Assembly: GCA_016703605.1 (NCBI GenBank)
Contig: JADJBU010000017.1
Span: 12,973-76,972 of the forward strand
Source: Candidatus Villigracilis adiacens
GTDB taxonomy: Bacteria; Chloroflexota; Anaerolineae; Anaerolineales; Villigracilaceae
Direction: 5' to 3'
DNA length: 64,000 nucleotides
Positions 25,386 to 33,124 of the stretch are shown here, piece after piece (the first letter of the stretch is position 1; each line of letters starts with the position of its first letter). The notes beneath the pieces were generated by a model that was given only the letters and a program-made list of their open reading frames with translations, searched no databases and was not told the origin of the DNA. The position numbers were made by a program, and so were the translations under genes.

Positions 25386-26750
25386 ATGAAACCTATTATT
25401 GCTCTTGTGGGCAGACCCAACGTCGGAAAGTCCACGTTATTTAACCGTCTCGTCGGCGAACGCATGGCGATTGTAGACGACACCCCCGGCACGACCCGCG
25501 ACCGTTTATTTGGCGATGCGGATTGGAACGGGCGCGATTTTACCGTCATCGACACGGGAGGCATTGACCCCACCCACGGCGGTCGGACTCCGCTCTCGGT
25601 TGGGTCCGTCGATTTCATCGGCGATATCCGCCTCCAGGCTCAAGCCGCCATTCAGGAAGCGGACGCGGTTCTCTTCGTGGCAAGCGGCGAAGACGGCATA
25701 ACCGAACCCGACCGCGAAGTGGCAAACATTCTGCGGCGGATGCAGAGAAAACAACCCGACGGCTCCTTTTTGCCGCCGATCTTCATGGTGGTGAACAAAT
25801 GCGAGTCGCGCGAACGGCGCGATGCGGCGCCCGAGTTCTACGAACTCGGTCTGGGAGACCCATACCCCATCTCTTCGATCCACGGCACGAACACCGGTGA
25901 CCTGCTCGACGCGCTTGTCGCATCCTTTCCCGAACAGAAAGAACAGGAAGAGGACAACAACATCAAGATCGCCATTGTCGGCAAACCCAACGCGGGGAAG
26001 TCCAGCCTGTTGAACAAACTGGTCGGAGAGGAACGGGTCATCGTCAGCCCCATCGCCGGGACGACACGGGACGCCATCGACATGCAGATCGAATTCGGCG
26101 GACTGCCTGTTACGCTGATCGACACGGCGGGCATCCGCAGGCGCGGCAAGATCGAAAAAGGCGTGGAGGAATACAGCGTCATCCGCGCCTTCAAAGCCAT
26201 CGAACGCGCCGACGTTGCCCTGTTGATGATCGACGCCACCACCGGCATCACCACCCAGGACGCGCACATCGCGGGCTTCATCAAGGACGAGTGGAAATCC
26301 TGCGTGGTATTGGTCAACAAATGGGACGCAGTTCCAAAAGACGGCGCGACGATGGACGCCTATACCGAAAAAATCCTGGACGAGTTGAACTTCGTCTCCT
26401 ACGTTCCCATCCTTTACATCTCCGCCAAGACCGGTCAGCGCGTGGACCAGGTCATGCCGATGGCATTGAGAGTGCAGGAGGAGCGCCTTGCCCGTTTGAC
26501 CACCTCCAAGATCAACGAGATCATCCACAACGCGCAGGATGCGCATCCGCACCCCACCCACGCCGGGCGCGCATTGAAAATGTACTATGGCACGCAGGTC
26601 CGCTCCGATCCGCCGACCTTCATGATCTACGTCAACGAACCGTCGCTGATGCATTTCACGTATTTGCGCTATCTCGAAAACCAGATCCGCGCCGAATATA
26701 ACTTTCTCGGAACGCCGATTCGGATTGTGTTGAAGGGAAGGCACGATTAA
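25386..26750 (+). CDS. der: Ribosome biogenesis GTPase Der (EngA)
   Basis: This 454-residue protein has two tandem TrmE-Era-type GTPase domains. G1 motifs are 'GRPNVGKST' (about residues 8-16) and 'GKPNAGKSS' (about 200-208); the paired 'DTPGTTRDR'/'IAGTTRDAID' switch regions and 'NKWD' in the second domain are intact. A C-terminal KH-like domain ends 'LGTPIRIVLKGR'. Der acts in 50S subunit maturation and is essential in most bacteria. The first domain carries an insertion ('DPTHGGRTPLSVGSV') and 'NKCES' in place of the usual NKxD. It is placed 14 bases after cdaR and is probably in the same operon. Confidence 0.95.
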   Translation: MKPIIALVGRPNVGKSTLFNRLVGERMAIVDDTPGTTRDRLFGDADWNGRDFTVIDTGGIDPTHGGRTPLSVGSVDFIGDIRLQAQAAIQEADAVLFVASGEDGITEPDREVANILRRMQRKQPDGSFLPPIFMVVNKCESRERRDAAPEFYELGLGDPYPISSIHGTNTGDLLDALVASFPEQKEQEEDNNIKIAIVGKPNAGKSSLLNKLVGEERVIVSPIAGTTRDAIDMQIEFGGLPVTLIDTAGIRRRGKIEKGVEEYSVIRAFKAIERADVALLMIDATTGITTQDAHIAGFIKDEWKSCVVLVNKWDAVPKDGATMDAYTEKILDELNFVSYVPILYISAKTGQRVDQVMPMALRVQEERLARLTTSKINEIIHNAQDAHPHPTHAGRALKMYYGTQVRSDPPTFMIYVNEPSLMHFTYLRYLENQIRAEYNFLGTPIRIVLKGRHD

Positions 26751-26756
26751 CCCGCA

Positions 26757-26880
26757 TGTCATGCTGAACAAAGTGAAGCCTCTCTTCATCAATCCCGGAG
26801 ACCCATAACGCGGTTGTACCGCAAACTTCAGTTTGCGCCCCGGCGGGCGAAATAAATCTCGCAGTACCGGGCAAAATCTT
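26757..26880. repeat. Degenerate palindromic repeats downstream of der
   Basis: A worn copy of the 'TGTCATGCTGA' repeat (26757-26805) is followed by 'GTTGTACCGCAAACTTCAG' and 'CTCGCAGTACCGG', which belong to the GTACCGCAAG hairpin family seen at 14061 and 62408. No gene is visible here. Confidence 0.5.
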
Positions 26881-26920
26881 CGCGATTGACGTAGATTTTA
26901 CAAAGCAATACCACATAACC

Positions 26921-27307
26921 ATGAAAACAAAAAAAATTCTCATCCCCGGCGACATCACCGCCTTCATCGTCCTCACCGTCCTCGGCTTTGCCACGCACGG
27001 TGAAATGAGCCTCTCCTACCTGCCGCGCATGGCGGCGGCGTTCTTCCCGGTGGGGCTTGGCTGGTTCGTCCTCACCCCCTGGTTTGGTCTGTACGACGAA
27101 AACGTCACCAACCACCCCAAAAACCTGCTGCGGATTCCGCTTGCGTTTCTTTTCATCGCGCCCTTCGCCGTCGTCTTGAGAAGCGCCTGGCTCGGCGAGC
27201 CTGTTTCCGCCACGTTCACCCTCGTCCTCGCCGCGACAAATGCGTTCGGCATGATGCTCTGGCGGTGGGGGTATATTCAGTTTGGTAAGGACTCCAAAGT
27301 CTCCTGA
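26921..27307 (+). CDS. DUF3054 family membrane protein
   Basis: The 128-residue protein has four predicted transmembrane helices. The opening 'GDITAFIVLTVLGFATHG' and the 'AAAFFPVGLGWFVLTPWFG' segment are characteristic of DUF3054, a small integral membrane family common in actinobacteria, haloarchaea and Chloroflexota with no known biochemical role. It is followed directly by a repeat and then the ECF sigma factor; cotranscription is uncertain. Confidence 0.82.
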   Translation: MKTKKILIPGDITAFIVLTVLGFATHGEMSLSYLPRMAAAFFPVGLGWFVLTPWFGLYDENVTNHPKNLLRIPLAFLFIAPFAVVLRSAWLGEPVSATFTLVLAATNAFGMMLWRWGYIQFGKDSKVS

Positions 27308-27363
27308 CTTTGGGCTGCAATGACGGAAGTCGTTGCGCTCCGTAATACGGGTAAAATAAATTC

Positions 27364-27972
27364 ATGGACGAAACCGCCCTCATCACATCCGCGCAACAGG
27401 GTGACCTGGACGCCTTCAACACGCTCATCCTGCATTATCAAAACGCCGTCTTCAACACGGCTGCGCGCATTCTCGGCGACGACGACCTGGCACAGGATGC
27501 CGCGCAGGACGCCTTCATCTCCGCATTTCAAAACATCAAATCCTTTCGCGGCGGCTCATTCAAGGCATGGCTTCTCCGCACCGTTACCAACGCCTGCCTC
27601 GACGAACTGCGCCGCCAAAAAAGAAAACCCACCACGCCGCTCGAACCCGAAACCAGCGACGGCGAAGAAATCGATTCGCCCAAATGGCTGGCAGATAAAG
27701 GCATGACCCCCGCCCAAAAAGCCGAAGCCGACGAACTCGAACACGCCATCCAACATTGTCTCAACGAACTCCCCGTCGAGTTTCGCGCCGCCGTCGTCCT
27801 CGCCGACGTGCAAGGGCTGGACTACGCCGAAGCCGCCGCCGCATCGCGCGTGCCCATCGGCACGATCAAAAGCCGCATCGCCCGCGCGCGGTTAAGGCTG
27901 CGCGAATGCCTGCGATCCTTCGAGGAACTTTTGCCCGCCTCATATCGTCTGGATGAGGAGCAGGCACGATGA
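27364..27972 (+). CDS. ECF-type RNA polymerase sigma factor
   Basis: The protein has 202 residues, with sigma region 2 ('YQNAVFNTAARILGDDDLAQDAAQDAFISAF' in part) and a region 4 helix-turn-helix ('LDYAEAAAASRVPIGTIKSRIARARLRL' in part). A charged linker joins them. It resembles the RpoE/SigW class that responds to envelope stress. The stop overlaps the start of the next gene by four bases (ATGA), and that gene encodes a membrane protein with the layout of an anti-sigma factor, so the two form a signal module. Confidence 0.9.
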   Translation: MDETALITSAQQGDLDAFNTLILHYQNAVFNTAARILGDDDLAQDAAQDAFISAFQNIKSFRGGSFKAWLLRTVTNACLDELRRQKRKPTTPLEPETSDGEEIDSPKWLADKGMTPAQKAEADELEHAIQHCLNELPVEFRAAVVLADVQGLDYAEAAAASRVPIGTIKSRIARARLRLRECLRSFEELLPASYRLDEEQAR

Positions 27973-28781
27973 AAAACCACCGCGATATCGAAACCCTCTC
28001 CGCCCACCTGGATGGACAACTGGATTCAAAGGAATCGACAAAGCTGGAATCGCGCCTCAAAACGGACCCGGAACTTGAGTCGGCGCTGCGAGACCTGCGC
28101 GCCGCCCGGGGCATTTTACGCAAACTTCCGTCGCGCAAGGCGCCGCGCAATTTCACACTCACCCGTCAAATGGTGAGACTCAAACCACCCCTGCCGCGCA
28201 GTTATCCGCTGGCGAGGTTTACAACTGTATTCGCCGCCATCCTTTTCCTCTGTTCATTCACGACCAATACGCTGACTCCCATGCTCAACTTCGGGTTTGG
28301 AGCCGGGGCGCCCGCGCCGGAGGCTGTCATGGCTGGCGAATGCGAAGGCTGCGAAGGAGTCGCTGAACAGGAAGCAGCCGCCACCGAAGCCCCAGCCACC
28401 GAGGAAGCCTTCGCCGCAGAAATGGCTCCCGCCGCAACGGAAGAACCGCCCATCGTAGAAATGGCTCCCGCCGCCACCCAAGCCGCAGACCTCGCGCCCT
28501 CATCCACAATCACAATCTCGCCGGAGATTCTTCCAACTGAAGGAACTGAAGGAACTGAAGGAACTGAAGGGGCGCGGGCGTTGGAACCAACCCAAGCCCT
28601 GAAAGAACCCGCGCCGGAACCCACAGTGGAAGAAAATGCCGCTGAAACAGCAACCCAGCCCGGGGTCGAGCCTGAGCCGCGCCGTCCATTCAACTGGACA
28701 TTCCTCTTCCTGGCAGTCAGCATCCTCAGCGGGCTGGCAATGTGGATCATGCGTCTGAGCGCAAGACGCAAATGGCGATAA
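27969..28781 (+). CDS. Probable membrane anti-sigma factor
   Basis: The protein has 270 residues. A cytoplasmic N-terminus ('NHRDIETLSAHLDGQLDS') looks like an anti-sigma domain, but the HxxxCxxC zinc motif of ZAS proteins is absent. A membrane helix (about residues 80-98) leads to a long Ala/Glu/Thr/Pro-rich outer region, and a second helix lies near the C-terminus ('WTFLFLAVSILSGLAMWIM'). Near residue 195 three EGT units are encoded by perfect 9-base repeats (GGAACTGAA). Coupling to the upstream sigma gene supports the role. Confidence 0.78.
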   Translation: MKNHRDIETLSAHLDGQLDSKESTKLESRLKTDPELESALRDLRAARGILRKLPSRKAPRNFTLTRQMVRLKPPLPRSYPLARFTTVFAAILFLCSFTTNTLTPMLNFGFGAGAPAPEAVMAGECEGCEGVAEQEAAATEAPATEEAFAAEMAPAATEEPPIVEMAPAATQAADLAPSSTITISPEILPTEGTEGTEGTEGARALEPTQALKEPAPEPTVEENAAETATQPGVEPEPRRPFNWTFLFLAVSILSGLAMWIMRLSARRKWR

Positions 28782-28782
28782 C

Positions 28783-29265
28783 ATGGCGAACCTGGTCGTA
28801 AAATTTTGCCCGCGCTGCGGAACGCCGGTGGAACGCCGCGATAAATTCGGCGCGGTGAGACCCGTCTGCCCGAACTGTCATTACATTCATTTTCAAGACC
28901 CAAAGGTTGCCGCGGCGGTCCTCGTGGAAGAGGGCAGCCGCGTTTTGCTTGTACGGCGGATAAATGAACCTTTTCGCGGGTTATGGACTTTACCCGCCGG
29001 TTTCATCAACGGCGGCGAAGACCCGGCTGAAGCAGCAGCGCGGGAATGTTTGGAAGAAACGGGGTTGACCGTGCGCGTAACGCGCGTGCATGATGTCATT
29101 TCGGGGCGCGAACATGAACGCGGCGCGGACTTTGTCATTGTTTACATCGCCGAAGTCGTCAGCGGAGAAATATCTCCAGCCGATGATGCCGACGCAGTGG
29201 AGTGGTTCGAGCGGAGCAACCTGCCGCAGCTGGCTTTCAAGGCAACCCGGAAGGTCCTCGAATAA
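28783..29265 (+). CDS. Nudix hydrolase with N-terminal zinc ribbon
   Basis: The 160-residue protein begins with a zinc ribbon ('FCPRCGTPVERR' and 'CPNCHYIHF') like that of NADH pyrophosphatase NudC. A Nudix domain follows, with the box 'GFINGGEDPAEAAARECLEE' in part and the C-terminal 'ADAVEWFERSNLP'. It hydrolyses a nucleoside diphosphate linked to another group; ADP-ribose or NADH are the usual substrates of this arrangement. The ATG starts two bases after the anti-sigma stop, so it is in the same transcript. Confidence 0.9.
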   Translation: MANLVVKFCPRCGTPVERRDKFGAVRPVCPNCHYIHFQDPKVAAAVLVEEGSRVLLVRRINEPFRGLWTLPAGFINGGEDPAEAAARECLEETGLTVRVTRVHDVISGREHERGADFVIVYIAEVVSGEISPADDADAVEWFERSNLPQLAFKATRKVLE

Positions 29266-29268
29266 ATC

Positions 29269-29820
29269 ATGAAAAACAAAATATCAAAATTTTTGATCGT
29301 TTTCAGCCTGGTCTGGCTGGTAACGGTCTGCGGATGCGGATTCTTCACGATGCTCCGCCCAGGGATCGCGACACGTTGGCAGCAGGAACCGGCTCCGCCA
29401 GAAAAGGCCATCCGCCTTGGGCTGGGGGAGGCGGGCGAAGTTATCGGGTATACCGTGGATGGAAGTATGTACGAGCTTTCGTACGGTTCGCCTTCTTCAT
29501 GGGAAAAGGTCACACAGCCCTCTGGAACCCCGGCAATTGGTATGAATTGCCGAGCTACTGAAACGACCAATCGGCTTGTGCTTTCACCTCCAAACGAAGT
29601 GCTCTCACGTGTGCGCCTGGACTGTGTCATGTTCGAAACGGCACATCATCTCGAAGTTGCCTTGCTTGAAGAAGGCGAGATCTGGTCTTGGGAGTACAGT
29701 ACGCATGCCTACACTGAGATATTTGTTTTCTTCATTTTAATCACAGCCTTTGGCGTGGGTGCGCTGATCTTGTTGATCGGCTTCGGCATGAAGATCTACC
29801 AAAAAGTAAAAACGGGCTGA
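29269..29820 (+). CDS. Hypothetical two-helix membrane protein
   Basis: This 183-residue protein is not recognised. It has one hydrophobic helix at the N-terminus ('FLIVFSLVWLVTVCGCGFF') and another near the C-terminus ('IFVFFILITAFGVGALILLIG'), with a beta-rich outer region between containing two cysteines ('GMNCRAT' and 'LDCVMF') that could form a disulfide. It starts three bases after the Nudix stop and so belongs to the same transcript. Confidence 0.7.
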   Translation: MKNKISKFLIVFSLVWLVTVCGCGFFTMLRPGIATRWQQEPAPPEKAIRLGLGEAGEVIGYTVDGSMYELSYGSPSSWEKVTQPSGTPAIGMNCRATETTNRLVLSPPNEVLSRVRLDCVMFETAHHLEVALLEEGEIWSWEYSTHAYTEIFVFFILITAFGVGALILLIGFGMKIYQKVKTG

Positions 29821-29859
29821 AATTTCACCGCACCCGTGACCACCCAAATTAAAATTGAG

Positions 29860-29991
29860 GTAACTGCTCAGCCAATTCACTTCCCTGCCCTGTCATTTCG
29901 AGCGGCGCGAGGCGCCACGAGAAATCTTTCTCAAAGTTGCACAAGATTTCTCCTCGCTCGCGCTCGTCGAAATGACAGGCTGAGCAGTTAC
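29860..29991. mobile_element. MITE-like palindromic element, copy B
   Basis: This copy of 132 bp begins GTAACTGCTCAGCCAATT and ends in the inverse GGCTGAGCAGTTAC, with inner arms CTGTCATTTCGA and TCGAAATGACAG. The flanks AAATTGAG and AAATTGAA match at seven of eight bases and are probably a target duplication. It lies between two operons, shortly before glmS. Confidence 0.85.
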
Positions 29992-30010
29992 AAATTGAAT
30001 ACACATAACC

Positions 30011-30034
30011 AGGGCGGGGAAACCCCGCCCCTAC
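30011..30034. repeat. Short GC-rich hairpin before glmS
   Basis: GGGCGGGG AAA CCCCGCCC forms an 8-bp GC stem immediately followed by 'CTACAGGAGA', the ribosome site of glmS. It is part of the 'GTAGGGGCGGGG' dispersed repeat kind and could affect translation, but no ribozyme is visible. Confidence 0.5.
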
Positions 30035-30045
30035 AGGAGACATAT

Positions 30046-31833
30046 ATGTGCGGAATTTTCGGCTACGTTACAAATAACGAAACAGAACTTGGTCCCATTC
30101 TCATTGCGGCGGCGGAACGCCTCACCTATCGCGGATATGACTCGGTCGGGGCGGCGACCATCAACGACGGAAGAATCGATCTGCGCAAAGACACCGGTAA
30201 AGTGGATTCAGTGGCGACGAAGTACAACATCGCCGAAATGCGCGGACAGCGTGGCATTACTCAATTGCGTTGGGCAACATTTGGCGAGCCGTCGCAAGTC
30301 AATTCACAGCCGCATTTGGATTCGGATGGCGACATGGTTGGGGCGCATAATGGCAATGTGGTGAATAACGTCGAGCTGCGTGAGCAATTCATCGCCGAGG
30401 GCATGACCGTCCGCTCGCAGAACGATGGGGAGACGTGTGTGCATGCGGTGGAACGATATATCAATCGCGGATACGAATTCATCGACGCCATTCGACTCGC
30501 TTACGGTGATCTCGAAGGCGATTATGCCTTTGTCATCGGGCGCGCGAATGATGACAAACTGTATGCCTTCAAAAAAGGGTCCGGCATGGTGATCGGACTT
30601 GGCGAAGGTTTCACTTGTGTTTCGTCTGACCTGCCTTCGATCTTACCGTTGACGCGCGAAGTCATCCGCCCGCAGGATGGGGAGATTGTCACTTTATGGG
30701 CAGACAAGGTCGAGGTGCGCTCGGTCAGGGATGGAAAACTCATTGACAGGAAACAGGAAACAGTGACCGAGTCGATGGATGCGGTGCAAAAGGGCGGGTA
30801 TCCGCATTTCATGTTGAAAGAGATCCATGAGCAGAGTCAGGTCGCGCGTGAATTGTCGCATGTCTTGAATGGCAATCGCGAAGTGGATGTTTTGGTCGAG
30901 AAGATGAAGAACGCGCGGCATCTGTATTTCATCGGCTGCGGCACGAGTTATCACGCCGCGTCGGTGGGAGCGGTTTATTTTGCGCAACTGGCTGGGCGCG
31001 CCGTCATCCCTGTGCTCGCGCCGCAATTCGTCCCGCAATATGCACCGACGGTCAATCATGAGGATGTGGGCATTTTCGTCAGCCAGTCGGGCGAGACCAA
31101 GGATGTGCTCAATGCGTTGGAAGCGGCGGAGAAAAAAGGCATGGCGTGTTTCGGATTGGCGAACGTGGTCGGCTCGACCTTGACGAAAGCCGCCTCGCTC
31201 TCTCTCCCTCTGTGCTGCGGCTACGAGATCAGCGTTCCCGCCACGAAGACCTTTACCAACCAGGTCGTGACGTTCCTGTATCTGGCATACAAACTGGCAG
31301 GAAAAGATGTTCGTGAATTGGATGCGATCCCCGACCTGATGGACAAGACGCTTGAGATGGTTGCGCCGCAGATCGAAGCGATTGCCAAAGACATCAACGA
31401 GTGGAACGATATGTACTGCCTCGGCTACGGCGCAACCTATCCCATCGCACTCGAAGGCGCCTTGAAGTTGAAAGAGATCACTTACGCCCATTGCGAAGGG
31501 ATGCTCTCGACCGAGTTCAAACACGGACCGCTCTCCGCGGTGAGCAAGGGCTTCCCCATCATTTTTGTTTCCGATGGCAGTGCAAATCCGCTCATCATCA
31601 GCGGACTCAACGAAGTGAAAGTCCGCGGCGCACGCACCATCGTCATCGCCGAAGAAGACGCCCGCCTGCGCGCCAACGCCGACGATGTGATCGTGCTCCC
31701 CAAGTCCGACCCGCAGATTTCCGCTTTGCTGGGCGTGCTGCCATTGCAGTTGCTTTCGTATCACATGAGCGTGATGCGCGGGTTCGATCCCGATTTCCCG
31801 AGGAATTTGAGTAAGACCCTGACTGTGGATTGA
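30046..31833 (+). CDS. glmS: Glutamine-fructose-6-phosphate aminotransferase GlmS
   Basis: The protein has 595 residues. It starts MCGIFGYV with the catalytic Cys2 of the class II glutaminase domain exposed after removal of Met1. Two SIS (sugar isomerase) domains follow: 'IGCGTSYHAASVG', 'SQSGETKDVLNALE', and 'EGMLSTEFKHGPLS'; the C-terminal signature is 'GFDPDFPRNLSKTLTVD'. It makes glucosamine-6-phosphate, the first committed step towards UDP-GlcNAc and peptidoglycan. The start was fixed by Cys2 and the site CAGGAGA; the open frame upstream runs into repeats. No glmS ribozyme was seen. Confidence 0.95.
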   Translation: MCGIFGYVTNNETELGPILIAAAERLTYRGYDSVGAATINDGRIDLRKDTGKVDSVATKYNIAEMRGQRGITQLRWATFGEPSQVNSQPHLDSDGDMVGAHNGNVVNNVELREQFIAEGMTVRSQNDGETCVHAVERYINRGYEFIDAIRLAYGDLEGDYAFVIGRANDDKLYAFKKGSGMVIGLGEGFTCVSSDLPSILPLTREVIRPQDGEIVTLWADKVEVRSVRDGKLIDRKQETVTESMDAVQKGGYPHFMLKEIHEQSQVARELSHVLNGNREVDVLVEKMKNARHLYFIGCGTSYHAASVGAVYFAQLAGRAVIPVLAPQFVPQYAPTVNHEDVGIFVSQSGETKDVLNALEAAEKKGMACFGLANVVGSTLTKAASLSLPLCCGYEISVPATKTFTNQVVTFLYLAYKLAGKDVRELDAIPDLMDKTLEMVAPQIEAIAKDINEWNDMYCLGYGATYPIALEGALKLKEITYAHCEGMLSTEFKHGPLSAVSKGFPIIFVSDGSANPLIISGLNEVKVRGARTIVIAEEDARLRANADDVIVLPKSDPQISALLGVLPLQLLSYHMSVMRGFDPDFPRNLSKTLTVD

Positions 31834-31839
31834 GGACAA

Positions 31840-32334
31840 TCAATGGGATTGTTCGGAAGCAGGGTCGTCTTTGAGCAATTGGACTGCGTGAGGGAGGACG
31901 GGGAAGATGAAACCGAGGTTTTCGAGCGCGCCTTTGGGGCTGCCGGGCAGGTTGACGATGAGAGTCCGGGCGCGAATGCCGGCGGCGGCGCGGGAGAGCA
32001 TGGCGTGCGGGGTCTTCTTGAGCGATTCCGCGCGCATGACTTCGGCGAGACCGGGCGCTTCTTTTTGGATGACGGCTTTTGTCGCTTCGGGGGCGATATC
32101 GCGCGGGGCGAATCCGGTGGAGCCGGTGGTCAGGATGATGTCGAGCCCGCCATCGTCTGCCCACTCTGTCAGCGTGGAGCGCAGCGCGGATTCATCGTCG
32201 GGGAGGATCAGGCGTTTTAAGACGAGGCAGCCCTCGGCTTCGAGAAAAGAGGCGAGGGCGGGTCCTGAGGCGTCGTCCCGTTCGCCGCGTGAGGAACGGT
32301 CTGAGAGGGTGATGATCCCAAATCGAATGGTCAT
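31840..32334 (-). CDS. MogA/MoaB-type molybdopterin adenylyltransferase
   Basis: The protein is 164 residues with start 'MTIRFGIITLSDRSSRGE'. The MPT-binding signature 'ILTTGSTGFAPRDIAPEAT' and 'LPGSPKGALENL' are standard for MogA/MoaB. The enzyme adenylylates molybdopterin ahead of molybdenum insertion, which fits the molybdenum-dependent nitrate reductase genes at the right end. The start ATG overlaps the upstream GNAT stop by four bases, making it the last gene of a five-gene operon from hsp20. Confidence 0.88.
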   Translation of the reverse strand: MTIRFGIITLSDRSSRGERDDASGPALASFLEAEGCLVLKRLILPDDESALRSTLTEWADDGGLDIILTTGSTGFAPRDIAPEATKAVIQKEAPGLAEVMRAESLKKTPHAMLSRAAAGIRARTLIVNLPGSPKGALENLGFIFPVLPHAVQLLKDDPASEQSH

Positions 32335-32765
32335 ATGAACATTTTCATGAAGACCAGGTCTTCGGGGGCTGCCTTCCAACCGGATTCTTCGTAGAACTTT
32401 TTTGCGGTTTCGTTATCTTCGAAAATCATCAACAGGCACTTGATACAGCCTTTTTCCTTGAGCCGCTTTTCGACCTCGGCGAGAAGCGCCTGCCCGACCC
32501 CCTGCCGCCGGAAGTCGCTGCGCACGGCGAGGTGGTAGATCATGCCGCGCCGACCGTCGAAGCCGCCGATGATGCTGCCGATGATCTCTTCATTTTTTTC
32601 CGCGACGAGGAATAGGTCGGGGTCGCGCTCGAGTTTTTTTCTGATCTCCCCCGGCGCATCGGAGGGACCGATGTGCATTCCGGTTTCGATGGTCTGCCAC
32701 AAGCCGATGATCCGCGCATAATCGCCGTCGAAATCGAATTGGCGGATGCGGGGAGCGTTTGTCAT
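32331..32765 (-). CDS. GNAT-family N-acetyltransferase
   Basis: The protein has 144 residues. The acetyl-CoA binding motif 'LAVRSDFRRQGVGQALLAEV' (motif A) and the C-terminal 'DNETAKKFYEESGWK' are typical of the GNAT fold. 'GMHIGPSDAPGEI' resembles YpeA-like members. It transfers an acetyl group to an unknown amine. The start ATG at 32765 overlaps the upstream response-regulator stop by four bases, and its own stop overlaps mogA in the same way, so the three are tightly coupled. Confidence 0.88.
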   Translation of the reverse strand: MTNAPRIRQFDFDGDYARIIGLWQTIETGMHIGPSDAPGEIRKKLERDPDLFLVAEKNEEIIGSIIGGFDGRRGMIYHLAVRSDFRRQGVGQALLAEVEKRLKEKGCIKCLLMIFEDNETAKKFYEESGWKAAPEDLVFMKMFI

Positions 32766-33124
32766 GCGGCGATGACCTGCCGAAGCAGTTTGAAAAGGTC
32801 GTCGGGCATGTAGGGTTTGAGCAGGAAGCCGTCTGCCCCGGTGTTCATGCATTCCTCGCGGACGTTCGCGCCCGAAGACATCAATACGCGCACGCCGCTG
32901 GTATCTTCGGCTTCGCGGAGTTTTTGAAGGATGTCCAGCCCGCTCTGGCTGAACAGATGCACATCGAGGATCAGGGCGTCGGGCTGGTGCGCGCGCACGC
33001 CCGCCAGCACGTCGTCGTCGGCATTCAGGGAGACGACATCATAACCCTCCATTTTCAGGAGGGTGGTGAGCAGGGAAACCATGGTGAAATCGTCTTCAGC
33101 GAGAAGTATTTTTCTTTTGGACAT
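32762..33124 (-). CDS. Single-domain response regulator (receiver only)
   Basis: This 120-residue CheY-like receiver domain has the acidic pair in 'LLAEDDFTM', the phospho-acceptor Asp in 'ALILDVHLF', the switch Ser in 'LMSSGAN' and the conserved Lys in 'FLLKPYMPDD'. There is no output domain, so it acts by protein contact or as a phosphorelay link. Its start lies inside the end of lon (29-base overlap), and no histidine kinase is adjacent. Confidence 0.9.
   Translation of the reverse strand: MSKRKILLAEDDFTMVSLLTTLLKMEGYDVVSLNADDDVLAGVRAHQPDALILDVHLFSQSGLDILQKLREAEDTSGVRVLMSSGANVREECMNTGADGFLLKPYMPDDLFKLLRQVIAA

Noticed and set aside
29836..30045. N-terminal extension of GlmS encoded by the repeat region
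   Set aside because: The active enzyme needs Cys directly after Met1, and a good ribosome site precedes the ATG at 30046. The upstream open frame is MITE sequence.
30000..30045. glmS ribozyme or riboswitch upstream of glmS
   Set aside because: Only a short GC hairpin of a dispersed repeat is present; the ribozyme core and its cleavage site are missing.
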